Assembly (NCBI GenBank): GCA_020205615.1 | Contig: CM035167.1 | Location: 138,212,568 to 138,276,567, forward strand | Origin: Panax quinquefolius | Lineage: Eukaryota > Streptophyta > Magnoliopsida > Apiales > Araliaceae | Length of the DNA stretch: 64,000 nt | Reading direction: 5' to 3' | Shown: positions 36,804 to 47,547 of the stretch, in pieces | Layout: each line of letters begins with the position of its first letter | Position numbering within the stretch: the first letter of the stretch is position 1 | Position numbers and translations under genes: made by a program | Notes under the pieces: generated by a model | Database searches by the model: none | What the model was told of the DNA's origin: nothing | What the model saw: only the letters and a program-made list of their open reading frames with translations

Positions 36804-37213
36804 ATGGAGGAATTAGAACAAGATATTCAACAAGGACCTGGATTCCAAAAGGTAATATATCCAATACACTACTTGCACGGCTTCATGTACCATTTGTATA
36901 TATATGTACATAAAAAGAAGAAGAAGAAGAAGAAGAAGAAGAAGAAGAAGAAGAAGAAGAAGAAGAAGAAGAAGAAGAAAGGAATGAGTGAACTTGTTGA
37001 GGACTAGTTGGTGGTATCTTGTTTCAATTGGAAACCCATGCAGAAGGAATATTGTACCTTTTCCAACTTGGATCTTTCTCTATTGGCACTCCAGAAAGAT
37101 GCAAGGAAAAGTTTCTTTCTTACAAAAAGATGACTTGTTATGATGGATCTTTTTCATTAATTAATGAATTGGAGGAACATTACAAGAATTCAACTCATTC
37201 CTTTGATCATTGA
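36804..37213 (+). other. Unrecognised coding-like ORFs, possible small spliced gene or gene fragment
   Basis: Two open stretches flank the microsatellite. The first begins MEELEQDIQQGPGFQK at 36804 and meets a donor-like AAAG/GTAATA at 36850. The second, in frame from about 37019 to TGA at 37211-37213, reads FQLETHAEGILYLFQLGSF and ends with a short charged tail. The composition looks protein-like rather than random, but I do not recognise the family. I could not find an acceptor that joins the two in frame. It could be a decayed gene fragment or noncoding DNA. Confidence 0.25.
36915..36979. repeat. (AAG)n microsatellite, about 21 copies
   Basis: Uninterrupted AAG/GAA trinucleotides occur between the divergent genes. 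The poly-Lys ORF across it is an artefact of the repeat. Confidence 0.97.
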
Positions 37214-38328
37214 AAGGATCATCTTTAGCTTCATTGATTAGCTAATTAATTGAGGCAGAAGAACAAGATCTAGCATATATCATATGCTGCTGATTTTTTG
37301 TAACAATATGCCTCATGGAAGAAAATGGGGAAAATTTAAACACCCTCTCGAGAGTCTTGGTTAATTTCTTTGTAATTTTCAATTTTTCATTAAAATGCTA
37401 CTCAAAGTATTCGCTTGCAATCAAACAAAGGAGAAAATTTCCCCAACTCTTTAACTTACTTTTTTGATCCATCTCAATATTTAAAATGAAAAATGATACT
37501 TTCACAATATCTTTCTAATATTAATAATAAGTTAACTCAACACTTATGTTGCTATGATGTAATTCAATTTCATAAATGAATTATAGGTGTTTTTTCATAA
37601 CATTTAAGTCAAAAATGAAAAAAAAAACATATATATATATATATATATATAGAGAAAAAGAGAATTGGCTAATTTAATTATGCAAAGAATTTGAAAGGAA
37701 GAGAAGAAAGAAATAGAAAAGGCGAGAGAATATAAATTCTCAAAAATTCATTCTTCGAAAGGCTTCCTACTTAAATTTATATATATATATTTTTATTTAA
37801 TTTTAAAATTAATTAATAGAGAATAATAATTGTTAAAATTTAAGTAAAAAGACACAACGAGCAGAAAAGTCAAGAACAATAACAAGAAGACAAAAATACA
37901 AAATGTTGGCCTTTCCATCCATTAATTTGAACCAGATGAAATTAAAAAACAGACAAATAAATGAATCTTGTCCTCGTCTCTCTCTTCGTCCCCACACCCT
38001 CCTTACCCTCCTTTCCCTTTCTCTCTCTCTCCACTGCTTTGAATTTCTTTTCTTTTTTCCTGAAAATTTGGAATAATGAAGTCTTTTAAGTCTCTCCAAA
38101 CACCGCCCCTTCCCGACGTATCCACTAGTAATGTCAAATGTGCAGCAATGCCAAGTCTCCTAATTAACACAAATTACTTAGCCGTATCCACTAGTAATGT
38201 GCAGTGCCAAGTCTCCTAATTAACACAAATTACTTTGATTTCCCACTTCCATGTTTCAAGCCCTGCCCGTTAAATAAAAAAATCAGTCTCATATTATGTA
38301 TCATATAGCATAGAGTTTCCCAATTGCA
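37214..38328. other. Intergenic / HAD gene upstream region
   Basis: The stretch is AT-rich, with (TA)n at about 37628-37651 and 37778-37790 and a CT-rich run at 37975-38040 (CTCTCTCTC). It includes the short tandem duplication at 38118-38235. I see no gene. The CT-rich and duplicated parts probably belong to the promoter or 5' UTR of the downstream gene. Confidence 0.5.
38118..38235. repeat. Tandem duplication upstream of the HAD gene
   Basis: Copies at 38118-38179 and 38184-38235 share GTATCCACTAGTAATG and GCCAAGTCTCCTAATTAACA. The second copy lacks about 9 bp. The unit lies 95-210 bp before the first exon. Confidence 0.9.
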
Positions 38329-41300
38329 TTGAATCACCGCCGCAGCTACCACCACCACAACAATCGCCGCCGTCCTCGCTGTTGTTTTTCTCTAATAGCC
38401 GTCAGTTTCTCATCTTCTTCTATATTAAGAATAGGTAACAATTACAACAACGACCAATTTCAATTATTCTCTCATCGCTCCAACAACAATGGGTTCCACT
38501 TACTTTCTTCTGCGGCCCTAAAACTAAAACCCTCCACCAAAACAGTTAGTATTAGTTGTGCTGCTGCAAACGACAACACTAGGAATAGCAATAGCAATAG
38601 CCATAGCAGTAGCAGTAGCAGTAGTAAATCCTTGTATAATGCTCAGCGGCCTCTGGCTTTTTCTCCTTCCCTTTCGCAGTTGATTCCTGCTAATTTCGAT
38701 AAAGCCAATGGGCTTGTTGAAGAAATTAGCAGCTGCCATGATCCAATTTTGTTCAACAAAAGTGGTGCCTATCACACTCTTAGCCCATCTGTCCCTGAGA
38801 AACTGATTGTTGCTGTTGATGTTGATGAGGGTACCTTTCTTTTCCTTTAACTATGGCTATAGTCTGCAATCAAGATTCATACTTTTTTCTATTTCCTTAA
38901 ACAATGCATCAAACTCCCTATTGTTATCTGACTATTGATTTGACCTAGTTCCAGTTTTTTCCTGTTCAGTGCTCAATACTATTGGCATGTATCCCTTTAG
39001 CGAGGTTTAGTAGTTGCAAATATATTTGTTGTTTGGTGGATACTAAATATTGGCTGATTGTTTATGTGTTACTTAATTTTGAATTGAGGAAGTATTAGTT
39101 TGATAGGATATGTTGAACTCTCAAATCTGAATAGTCTGATCTTGTGATTACTGACCCATTCCAACTAGACTAGCTTTAGTGTCTACCTTTTTCATATATC
39201 TTTTCCTTTTCTTTCTGCATGCAGTTCTTGGAAACTTTGTATCAGTTTTGAATAGATTCATTGTGGATCACTACTCTTTGAATCATTCGGTTTCAGAATA
39301 CCATGTCTATGAGTTCTTCAAGGTAATGGTCTGTCTGCTGGCTAAAGTTAAAGTGCACTGTAGTCCCTTATTATTCTCTTATTTTCATAATTAGTATGTG
39401 TTTAAGAAATAGAGAGAAAAGTAAAATTTTATTATGTTAAGGATGTCACAAGACCACTGTGCTTGGACTTGGTTATGATATCTTCGTGTACATAATGTGT
39501 GTATTCGCCCACTTCTTGAGCTGATCTAAAGCATGTATCTTCTCAAATTCAGTATGAATAACTTTTCCATGTGTTTTAGTATATTGGAAAAAAGAGTTCG
39601 GCAGATTTCTATTTGCTACTACGAGTAAAATTCATGGTTTGATTTTTATTTGCCTTACTGAGGATAGAGGATAATTTCTTTTCAAGTTTATGGCACTCCA
39701 TCGTAAGCTAGTTTGAAGCCAAACTGATTTACTCAACTGAGTGAAGGGGTTTCGCAGGATGATTACATGAGGTTTTGATAGACACATTCCTGTGATCTGA
39801 GGCAGTATTCACACGACTCACTGTGGTATGTGGAAACAACACAGGAGAGTTTATCCAAATTATCTAATGGGTGACATGATGTTTACTCATAGTAAGACAA
39901 GTCCATGGTACAGAAATCCCAACACAATTTTAGTTAAAGTGCGACTGTAAATTCTAATTTAACATAAATTAAGATTCATACTACCCAGGTTAAACGTATC
40001 AGACAATCAATTTTGATGGGGAATCGGGTGATTTGCAACAAAAAGTTATAAAATATTGGAAAATAAACTAAAAAAAAAAAAAATGCAAAATAATGAATTA
40101 AGTACATATAAAATTGTCATTTAATACATATAACATTATATAAGTCATATGTCACATTGTGTTCCCATATATGTTCCTCAGACCGAAACAATCCGAGTTC
40201 TAGGTAGTATTGTGTATAAATAATTGATCTTTGAAGGCAATGGTTGGCTACTTCCCTCTTATTACAACACCTTATCCCTCCCTTAATCTCCCCCCTCCCC
40301 CCAAACCAACAAAGAAAAATAGTATAAAAAGAAAGCAAAATAAAGAAAAATGATAATAGAAAAACTTCCATTTAGAGATGTATGGTCTAGACTCTAGGGT
40401 GAAACTTAGATGTTGATATGTGTGTGTTTTGTTATCTTGTCTTTTCTTTGGGTTTGTCTGTCTGAGAAAGAGCCACCAGGATGAACCAAAATCGTTATAT
40501 TCATTCTTGTTTTATATCCTCATTTTGCAAACTACACTTGATGTGCATTCCTAAAGAAGGGAGATGGAAAAGCGTTGTCAAGATGGTGTAGGAAGTTTAT
40601 TTTCATTCTCTATGTAAAATAAATTGTTTGCTTGGTTTGGCACTTTTATCATGGTATATCATATCATAAGGGATCTGCTACATGAATTATAGGTGCATTA
40701 GGCATTTAGGCTTTACTTGTTTAAAAGGGAATCTGGGAATGTTTTATTAGGCTCATTACTGGTGCAGTTGCTTCTTTAAATGTCATGTGTATAGAGTCGA
40801 AACAAATTTTATTTTACAATATCAATTAGAATTTGCTTTTTTTAGGAATCTTATTTGGACTATTTTGGGAGCTAAGAACCTCTGGCTGGGCTAGAGGCGA
40901 GTGTGCTTAATTGGTGTTTCTAATTTTCCATTTGAGGGATGGTTTTTTTTTTACTTCCAAAATTAACCTTGCAACCATCCCTTCTCACACATCTTCTATG
41001 ATTTTTAAGCTACGGGAAAGGGTGATAAATTTTTCAATCTATATTACCTATTCCTTTAATTTGCTCTTGTTACTGGGTGGAAACTTTCTGTTTTTTAATA
41101 TTAATTTGCTTTATATGCTTTTACAGATATGAAACTGTTCTCGGGATGAAGGTCTGATCTCTCCTTTGCTTTGACTGAATTGAATTCCAACTAAATTTAT
41201 ACTCACTTATCAAACAAGCATTTATTTATCCCATAAATATGCATCAATATAAAATTTGGGCACCGGTAGTTCGGGTGAACATTATGAATATTTATATATC

Positions 41301-44000
41301 CATAATATTTAATTTTGTAAATAAGCATATTTAGAGGAGGTGAATGGGTGTAAATACCAAAAGTGATCTGATGTGAGTCAATTTTTAAGATTTTGTTCTG
41401 AGTTATAATCGGACAGGCAACCCTATCTGTTCTAGTTATAATCGGACAGGTAACCCCTGTCTGTTTTAGTATATGTTTTTCGTTAATGATAATCGGACAT
41501 GATACCCTGTCTGCATTAGTATATCTCTAAGCACGGGTCAGAAATAAAAATGCAGAATTAATAAAATGCAGATTAAGGAAGAGAATGTAATAAAAATCAC
41601 ACTAAAATTTTTACGTGGTTTAGCCCATATCCTCTAATCTAGTGGTTTTATCGACCTACAATACCAAATGGTATTGTAGACTCTTTTTATTAATAAATTG
41701 TTCAAACAAATACAAACTCCATGTACAAATAAGCTCTGTTCTTTGTTGGGCGCCCCTTTGCACCTTTTGTAATTTTTGCACCACTCGCAATTTTCTCACC
41801 ATTGAGACCTTTAGAGCTTTTTTGTACAACCTTCATCCACTACTGAGTTCTGGATCAACCAAGCCAAACAAGGCTTGAACTCATATTTTAATACACGGAA
41901 AAATGATTACAATGAAGTATGATTTTCTAGCCCAAAAGGAATATTAATAACAAGGCACAAAATAATAGCTGGAAATTTTTCTTTGAAAGCTCTTTAATAT
42001 TAGAAGATATATTTCATGAAGTATATATCTTCCTAAAATTTAATTTGCCCAAATCTTGGATGGAATAAAGCTTAGCAAGGAAGAGTATATCCAAAATCAA
42101 AAATTGGATATGAAAATTGGGCATGAGTGTATTTGAATTTTACTTATTTGTATTTTTACCTACCACCAAAATAAAATAAGTGAAATTCAAATAGTCCAAT
42201 TTTCATGTCCACATAGAATTTTTGATTTGAAAAAGCTTAATTGAAGGAAAGAGAATTAGAAAATAGATTTGATAAGATTATGTAAATAGTGTTCCAATCA
42301 GTTTGATTCAATTTGTTGACATATTTTGTTTTCTAGATAATAACAATTTAGCTCATGTCAAATTCTTTTAAAAAAAGTTTTCCAGCAATTAAATAATGCC
42401 TTGAAAATAACTCTTTTTGAGCTAGAAAACCTTACATATTTTCTTAAATGAGTCTTAGTAGACTTGAACCACTGGTTGTCCTCCACGAAATCTCTTCACC
42501 ATATCTGAATAGTTCTTCCTTTTAGTCCAAACCCGCTAAAAAATCACTCCATGCACAATATAATATTTTCATGCAAAGAATAATGTTTTCATGCAAAATA
42601 TATTTATTATTTCCATGCAACATATTAACTCCATACAAAACAAAACATATTATCATCATTAAAACATAAACATATAAACCAACAAATATTGTGTTCGCAA
42701 ATCTCAACTTTTATGGAGTGGGGCTATTAAATAATGATTTCTGCTTTTAATATGCTTTTAGTTGGAGAGTTAGAGATTAAAGTTAAAAGAGTCATTTGTA
42801 CTGGGCGGGGTTTCAGTGTGTTAGAACTGATTCAAAATTAATTAGACTTTGCCAAGTCCTTGTCCATTTTGTTTAACTTATGAACCTTTAATAAAGAATT
42901 TCATGATCCTTGCATTTGGAAAGAGATTGTTGCTAGAATTTTCCTATATGTCTTAGTACATCCTGTAAACTGCCACAAGTGGAACTTGACATAGTACTCG
43001 GGCTAGGGTATTATCTTGCTCCGATGTAAAATTGTTCTATTCTATTGACTGACGTGTTAGTTGTTACTACCAATAAGAGATCAGAATTGCTGTCCACTTA
43101 ACATACTATTTCCATCATGATTTGAGTGGGAAGATTATATATTATGTCTTCTGTAATGTTCCAATTTAACTTCTCAACAAGCTACATGTAAGATTCCGTA
43201 TAACTGAGAATCAAAATATTCTCATTCTTTTTGTGAAGCTGATATCCATATTCACGAGTTTTATAAGACATCTTATTTCAAGACCGGGATCCATCCAATT
43301 CCAGGTGCTCGCCAGGTTCTTCAGAAATTATCAAGACTTTTGCAATTTATCAGTAGTGACGTACGTGTTCTTAGCCACACATCTTATTGATTTAGATGAA
43401 TATTTAACAAGAACACTGAATTATTATAGGTCATTTTGAAGCTATTCATTTTATAGGTCCCGACAGAATGCAATCAAAGACGTCACAATTGAGTGGATTG
43501 AGAAGCATTTTCCAGGACTGTTTCAGGAGATTCATTTTGGCAATCACTTTGCTTTAGAAGGCCAGGCTAGAACTAAATCAGATATTTGCAGGTAGCTTGC
43601 GCATGAACTGCATGAACTGCTTTTACAAATATTTTTGGTGTTGTTCTATTGAATATCTTTTCCAATTGTGTTTTTGCTGGTAATTAATTGGATATGGAAA
43701 GGAATATGCACTTGAAATTATCTAAAAGACATAGAAAAACATTAAAGCAGAATTATAATTCGGTATTCTTTGTCATGGTTATCTGTTTTTAACAGGTCCT
43801 TGGGAGCGAAAGTTTTAATTGACGATAACCCAATATACGCTGCTGAGTGTGCCGAAGCTGGAATTAAGGTTCTACTTTTCGATTATGAGAATTCCTATCC
43901 TTGGTGCAAAACAGAGTCTGTTGCTCAACACCCTCTGGTCGTTAAGGTACATAATTGGGAGGAGGTGGAGCATCAGTTAGTTCCACATATGGTTTCATAA
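38329..44000 (+). pseudogene. HAD-superfamily phosphatase-like gene, organelle-type N-terminus, damaged
   Basis: There are six exons: about 38329-38830, 39225-39322, 41127-41151 (25 nt), 43239-43360, 43457-43591 and 43796-44000, all with GT-AG introns. HAD motif I (DVDEV, nucleophile Asp) spans exons 1-2. Motif II (VVTSR) spans exons 4-5. Motif IV (LIDDNP) is at 43815-43832, and the C-terminus reads LLFDYENSYPWCKTESV. HAD proteins use an Asp nucleophile to hydrolyse phosphoesters; the substrate here is unknown. The N-terminus is rich in Arg, Asn and Ser and acid-poor, like a transit peptide. Three lesions appear. There is no in-frame ATG between the TAG at 38311 and exon 1's end (TTG at 38329). 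TGA stands at 41130-41132 where a Trp codon is expected. One extra base in exon 4 near 43328-43340 puts CNLSVVT out of frame. It may be a pseudogene or hold assembly errors; exons 5-6 are clean. Confidence 0.72.
41220..41940. repeat. Transposon-like insert in intron 3, with short tandem repeats
   Basis: Three imperfect copies of a unit containing ATAATCGGACAGG and CCCTGTCTG lie between about 41405 and 41525. They are followed by TTTTTACGTGGTTTAGCCCA (near 41610), a phrase common in plant copia-type LTRs. No boundaries or coding region are visible. It sits in the 2.1-kb intron 41152-43238. Confidence 0.4.
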
Positions 44001-44381
44001 AATTTCACCCTATATATATAGATTCTTGAGATAGCAACCAATTCCTAATACTACTTTTGGATTGGTGGAATGAGAGAGGAATTGAATGACGCATTCTTAT
44101 AGAATGAAAAAAAATTGTGTTTGATTGCGATTGGAATGAAAAAAAATTGTGTTTGGTTTCTTAGGGAGAGAGAACATGGAATAATTCATTCCAACTAGAA
44201 TGGAATGAATCATTCCGCTCTTCATTCAATTCTTTCAATCCAAACGTAACATAAGTGTACACTAAATAGTTTCTACCCAGAAGGGCCAGAACATATAATG
44301 CAATGCTGAAAGAATAGAGATTTTATGCAGTTTGTATCTTTGGCAAAACAGCTTATAATGCGTTTGTGAGTTTGAAGTGAA
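44001..44381. other. Downstream of HAD gene, MITE-like
   Basis: The stretch contains a short duplication of GAATGAAAAAAAATTGTG (near 44102 and 44131). Complementary-looking GGAATGA/TCATTCC segments (44085-44240) end in CAATCCAAACG, typical of small plant MITEs. Boundaries are unclear. No gene is seen. Confidence 0.4.
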
Positions 44382-44414
44382 GGGATGGGATGGGATGGGA
44401 TGGGATGGGATGGG
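44382..44414. repeat. (GGGAT)n array, about 6 copies
   Basis: Perfect GGGAT repeats are followed by irregular GGGAAGG-type purine sequence to about 44480. The Pro/Ser-rich ORF on the other strand is an artefact. Confidence 0.95.
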
Positions 44415-44799
44415 GAGGGAAGGATAGGAAGGAAAAGTATAGGAGGAGGGAATGGGAAGGGAAGTATAGGATGGGAAGGGATTATAATTTTTTTTTGTCA
44501 TGTGTGTGAGTTTTATAAAGAAGAGAAGCGATGGGATGATATTTTATTATATTTCTCCTTGTTTGTGAGTTTAGAAGTGAATAGAAGGAAAATAATTTTA
44601 TTTTTAAAATACATTATTACTATATTATCTTTATATATAAAAATATAATAAATGTATGATTTACTATGTCTTAGTCTTTTTTTATTTTGATTAGTTCAAG
44701 TAATTAGGATGGTAAAGATTTTGACGTGGGGTGGGATGGGATGGTAAAGACTATAAATATATAGATATAAATATAGGTATTCATCATACATAAGTAGCA

Positions 44800-45369
44800 T
44801 TGTTAGGAAATTATTTTAACAATCAAAAAAATAAACTTGTCACTACAAGTTGTAGTGGCTAGAGACAATTAAAAGGGACATGTCACTACTACTTTGTAGT
44901 GATAGGATAACTTCAACATATTAATAATAATATTTTGTAATATTATTAATACTAATATTAATATTTTGTAATATTAGTATTAATAATATTTATATTAATA
45001 ATAGTAATAATTAATATGAATATTAATACTAGTATTACTATTATTCTTATTAATATAAATATTAATAATACTAATATTAATATTAATATTATCAACTAAT
45101 ATTAATCCAACTATATAGTTTCAATAATTTTCTCCTTTCGTAGCTAATTTACTCATGTATTAGGTTCTATTGGAACTACATAGTTGGATTAATATTACTT
45201 AATAATATTATTAATATTAATATTAGTTATTACTATTATTAATATTACAAAATATTATTAATACTAATATTACAAAATATTAATATTAATATGTTAAAAG
45301 TTGTCCTAGCCCTACAAGTTGTAGTGACATGTTCTCTTTTTTTAGGTTCTTTGGAATAATTTCTAGCAA
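44800..45369. mobile_element. 570-bp hairpin (foldback MITE-like)
   Basis: The left arm starts TTGTTAGGAAATTATTTTA; the right end TTCTAGCAA is its inverted partner. Both arms carry CACTACAAGTTGTAGT, ACATGTCACTAC and long AATATTAATA runs. The arms meet around CCAACTATATAG/CTACATAGTTGG near 45110-45185. No coding potential. The family was not identified. Confidence 0.7.
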
Positions 45370-45379
45370 TCGGTTGTCA

Positions 45380-45382
<3 letters not shown>

Positions 45383-45445
<63 letters not shown>
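45383..45445. repeat. (TA)n microsatellite
   Basis: About 31 uninterrupted AT repeats lie between the two hairpins. Confidence 0.97.
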
Positions 45446-45447
<2 letters not shown>

Positions 45448-45460
45448 CCTCGTCCATTGC

Positions 45461-46622
45461 AGAATTGATTATCACGGTAGTCTTATTCCAACAACCATAA
45501 TCTCGACCGTTGATCAACAAAATAGATGACATGGATTGAAAATAATTTTACCCCTGCCGCCACATACTCTGACTGTAGCAACAACAACATACTTAACTTA
45601 TAGCTAGGATAATTACTTTCATGCCCCTCCTTTGTAATTATATTTTATTGTTGCAAGTGCTGCTTTATTATTATGCTTGGCTACACTGTCTGTCGCTACA
45701 GGTTGTGGCGGCACCGCGACAATGTAGCAAGTTTATACCCCTACTTTATTGCTACTGTTCTCCTTTAATCACAAAACAATTGAAAGCCAGGCATGAAATA
45801 TTAGATCCTTTTACAAATTCAGACTACTAGGCATGAAATATTATATCCCTTTAATTCTTTCGGCAAAATAATTGAGAGCAAACAATATTATATTTAAATT
45901 TAAAATTCAAAATTCAAAATTCAAAATTCAAAATTTTCCCATTATTCTTATGTTTAAAATTAAATTTTGTCTCATAATTGGTAATACTTTTTAAGTAATT
46001 GGTAATTTATCTTAATATTAAATTACTAATTATAATTGACTTTAGATTTAAATTTAAAATGTCTTAATTCATTGTAATTTAAATTTTAAATTATAATGAA
46101 ATTTAAATTTTGAAGTTTAAACAGAGGAAGAACAATGGGTAAATTTTAAATTTAAATTTCATTACAATTTAAATGAATTTTAAATTTTAAACATAAGAAC
46201 AATGGAAAAATTTTGAATTTTAAATTTAAATATAGAATTGTTTGCTCTCAATTATTTAGCCAAAAGAATTAAAGGGATATAATATTTTATGCCTAGTGGT
46301 CTGAATTTGTAAAGGGAATATAATATTTCATGCTTAGCTTTCAATTTTGGGACATCAGCAATAAAGCAGGGGTATAAACTTGCTACACTCACTTTCGCCA
46401 CAGCCTGTAGCGGCATACAGTGTAGCAAGCATAATAATACAGCAGCAATAAATATAATAATAAAGCAGGAGTGGCATGCAAGTAATTAGCCTAGCCGTTA
46501 CAAGCTATGTTGTTGTTGTAGCTTATAGCGGCAGGGGTAAAATTATTTCTAATCAATGCCATTTATTTTGTTGATCAACGGTGGATATTATGGTTGTTGG
46601 AATAGTACACGTGGCAATCGGT

Positions 46623-46626
<4 letters not shown>
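45461..46626. mobile_element. ~1.17-kb near-perfect palindrome (foldback element)
   Basis: The left arm (from about 45463) and right arm (to about 46626) are inverted copies. Shared pieces include TTATTCCAACAACCATAAT, CCGTTGATCAACAAAATA, AATTTTACCCCTGCCGC and AGCAAGTTTATACCCCT. The centre is AT-rich near 46100. (TA)n lies on both sides, so it probably entered a TA repeat. The short ORF at 45621-45830 is arm sequence. A transcript would form a hairpin with arms of about 570 bp. Confidence 0.8.

Positions 46627-46660
<34 letters not shown>
46625..46660. repeat. (TA)n microsatellite
   Basis: About 18 AT repeats at the right edge of the palindrome. Confidence 0.97.
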
Positions 46661-46662
<2 letters not shown>

Positions 46663-46694
46663 CAACTTTATAAATATAATATGGATTCCAATTA

Positions 46695-47153
46695 CTCCTT
46701 CCGTCCCGTATTAAACGTCCTAATTGATTTCGACACGCTAATTAATAATTTATTTTTTTTACTTAAATTGCCCCTTCTAAATTACTTATTAATTGTAGTA
46801 ACTATCCACTTTTCTATGACCCCAACATTAATTATTTCTTACTAGTTAAATTTCCAAATGAATTTTTTTAATCATTTTTATTGTTATTCTCACATTCAAA
46901 TAAGTATATTTTCCTCTTCAAACTCATCCACTAATTACATGCATATGAGAGATAATGTGGTATACCAATACATTATTTCCTAATATAAACTTTTTATTAT
47001 TTCTTAAGTTTCCAACAAAAGTAATTAACTAAAAAGATTATGAGGGTATAAGTGAAAAAATAAGATAAAAATAGTTATTAATATAGAAATAGGACAATTA
47101 TTTAATAACATCTTAAAAAGAAAATTAAGACGTTTAATACGGGACGGAGGGAT
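46695..47153. mobile_element. Stowaway-type MITE
   Basis: The left terminus CTCCTTCCGTCCCGTATTAA is mirrored at the right by AATACGGGACGGAGGGA. Both are flanked by TA (46693-46694 and 47154-47155), the Tc1/mariner target duplication. The length is 459 bp and it is noncoding, as expected for Stowaway. Confidence 0.92.
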
Positions 47154-47155
47154 TA

Positions 47156-47547
47156 CTAACGTTGGGTGGGATGGTAATTAACACCAATGTGAGGTGGGAT
47201 GGTAAAGACTTCGACGTGGGGTGGAGCACATATACTTGTTGAATAAATTATTTACATATATTTGGGTAAAAATTGCACATAGACTCGGGTGCGTGGTGGA
47301 GAATATAAAAAATTTGTATTTTTAAAAATTTAGAGTTATACTAATTAGGGATAAAATTATCATATTATTTATTTTAGGCTTAAATATGATTTACTATCCT
47401 AAACTATAGGCTATATTTCACTTCGGTGATTCAGCTTTCAATTTGTCAATTAGATGATTGAACTATTAATTTTTTTTGATTTCATTCAATTGGGTCTGCC
47501 ACGTCAGAAATTGCTGACGTGACATCCTAATAGGCTAAATGAGTGCT
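47156..47547. other. Intergenic with DNA-transposon remnant
   Basis: It contains a GGATGGTAAAGACTTCGACG segment that repeats 44706-44733. From about 47385 a TACTATCCTAAACTATAGGC and GCCACGTCAG ... GCTGACGTG stretch resembles terminal regions of plant Mutator-like elements. It is cut by the LTR starting at 47548. No gene is seen. Confidence 0.4.

Noticed and set aside
36804..37007. Poly-lysine ORF through the (AAG)n repeat
   Set aside because: The lysine run is only the microsatellite. A donor-like site ends the plausible part at 36850.
44262..44501. Pro/Ser-rich ORF on the minus strand resembling an extensin
   Set aside because: The periodicity comes from the GGGAT array. There is no signal peptide or family match.
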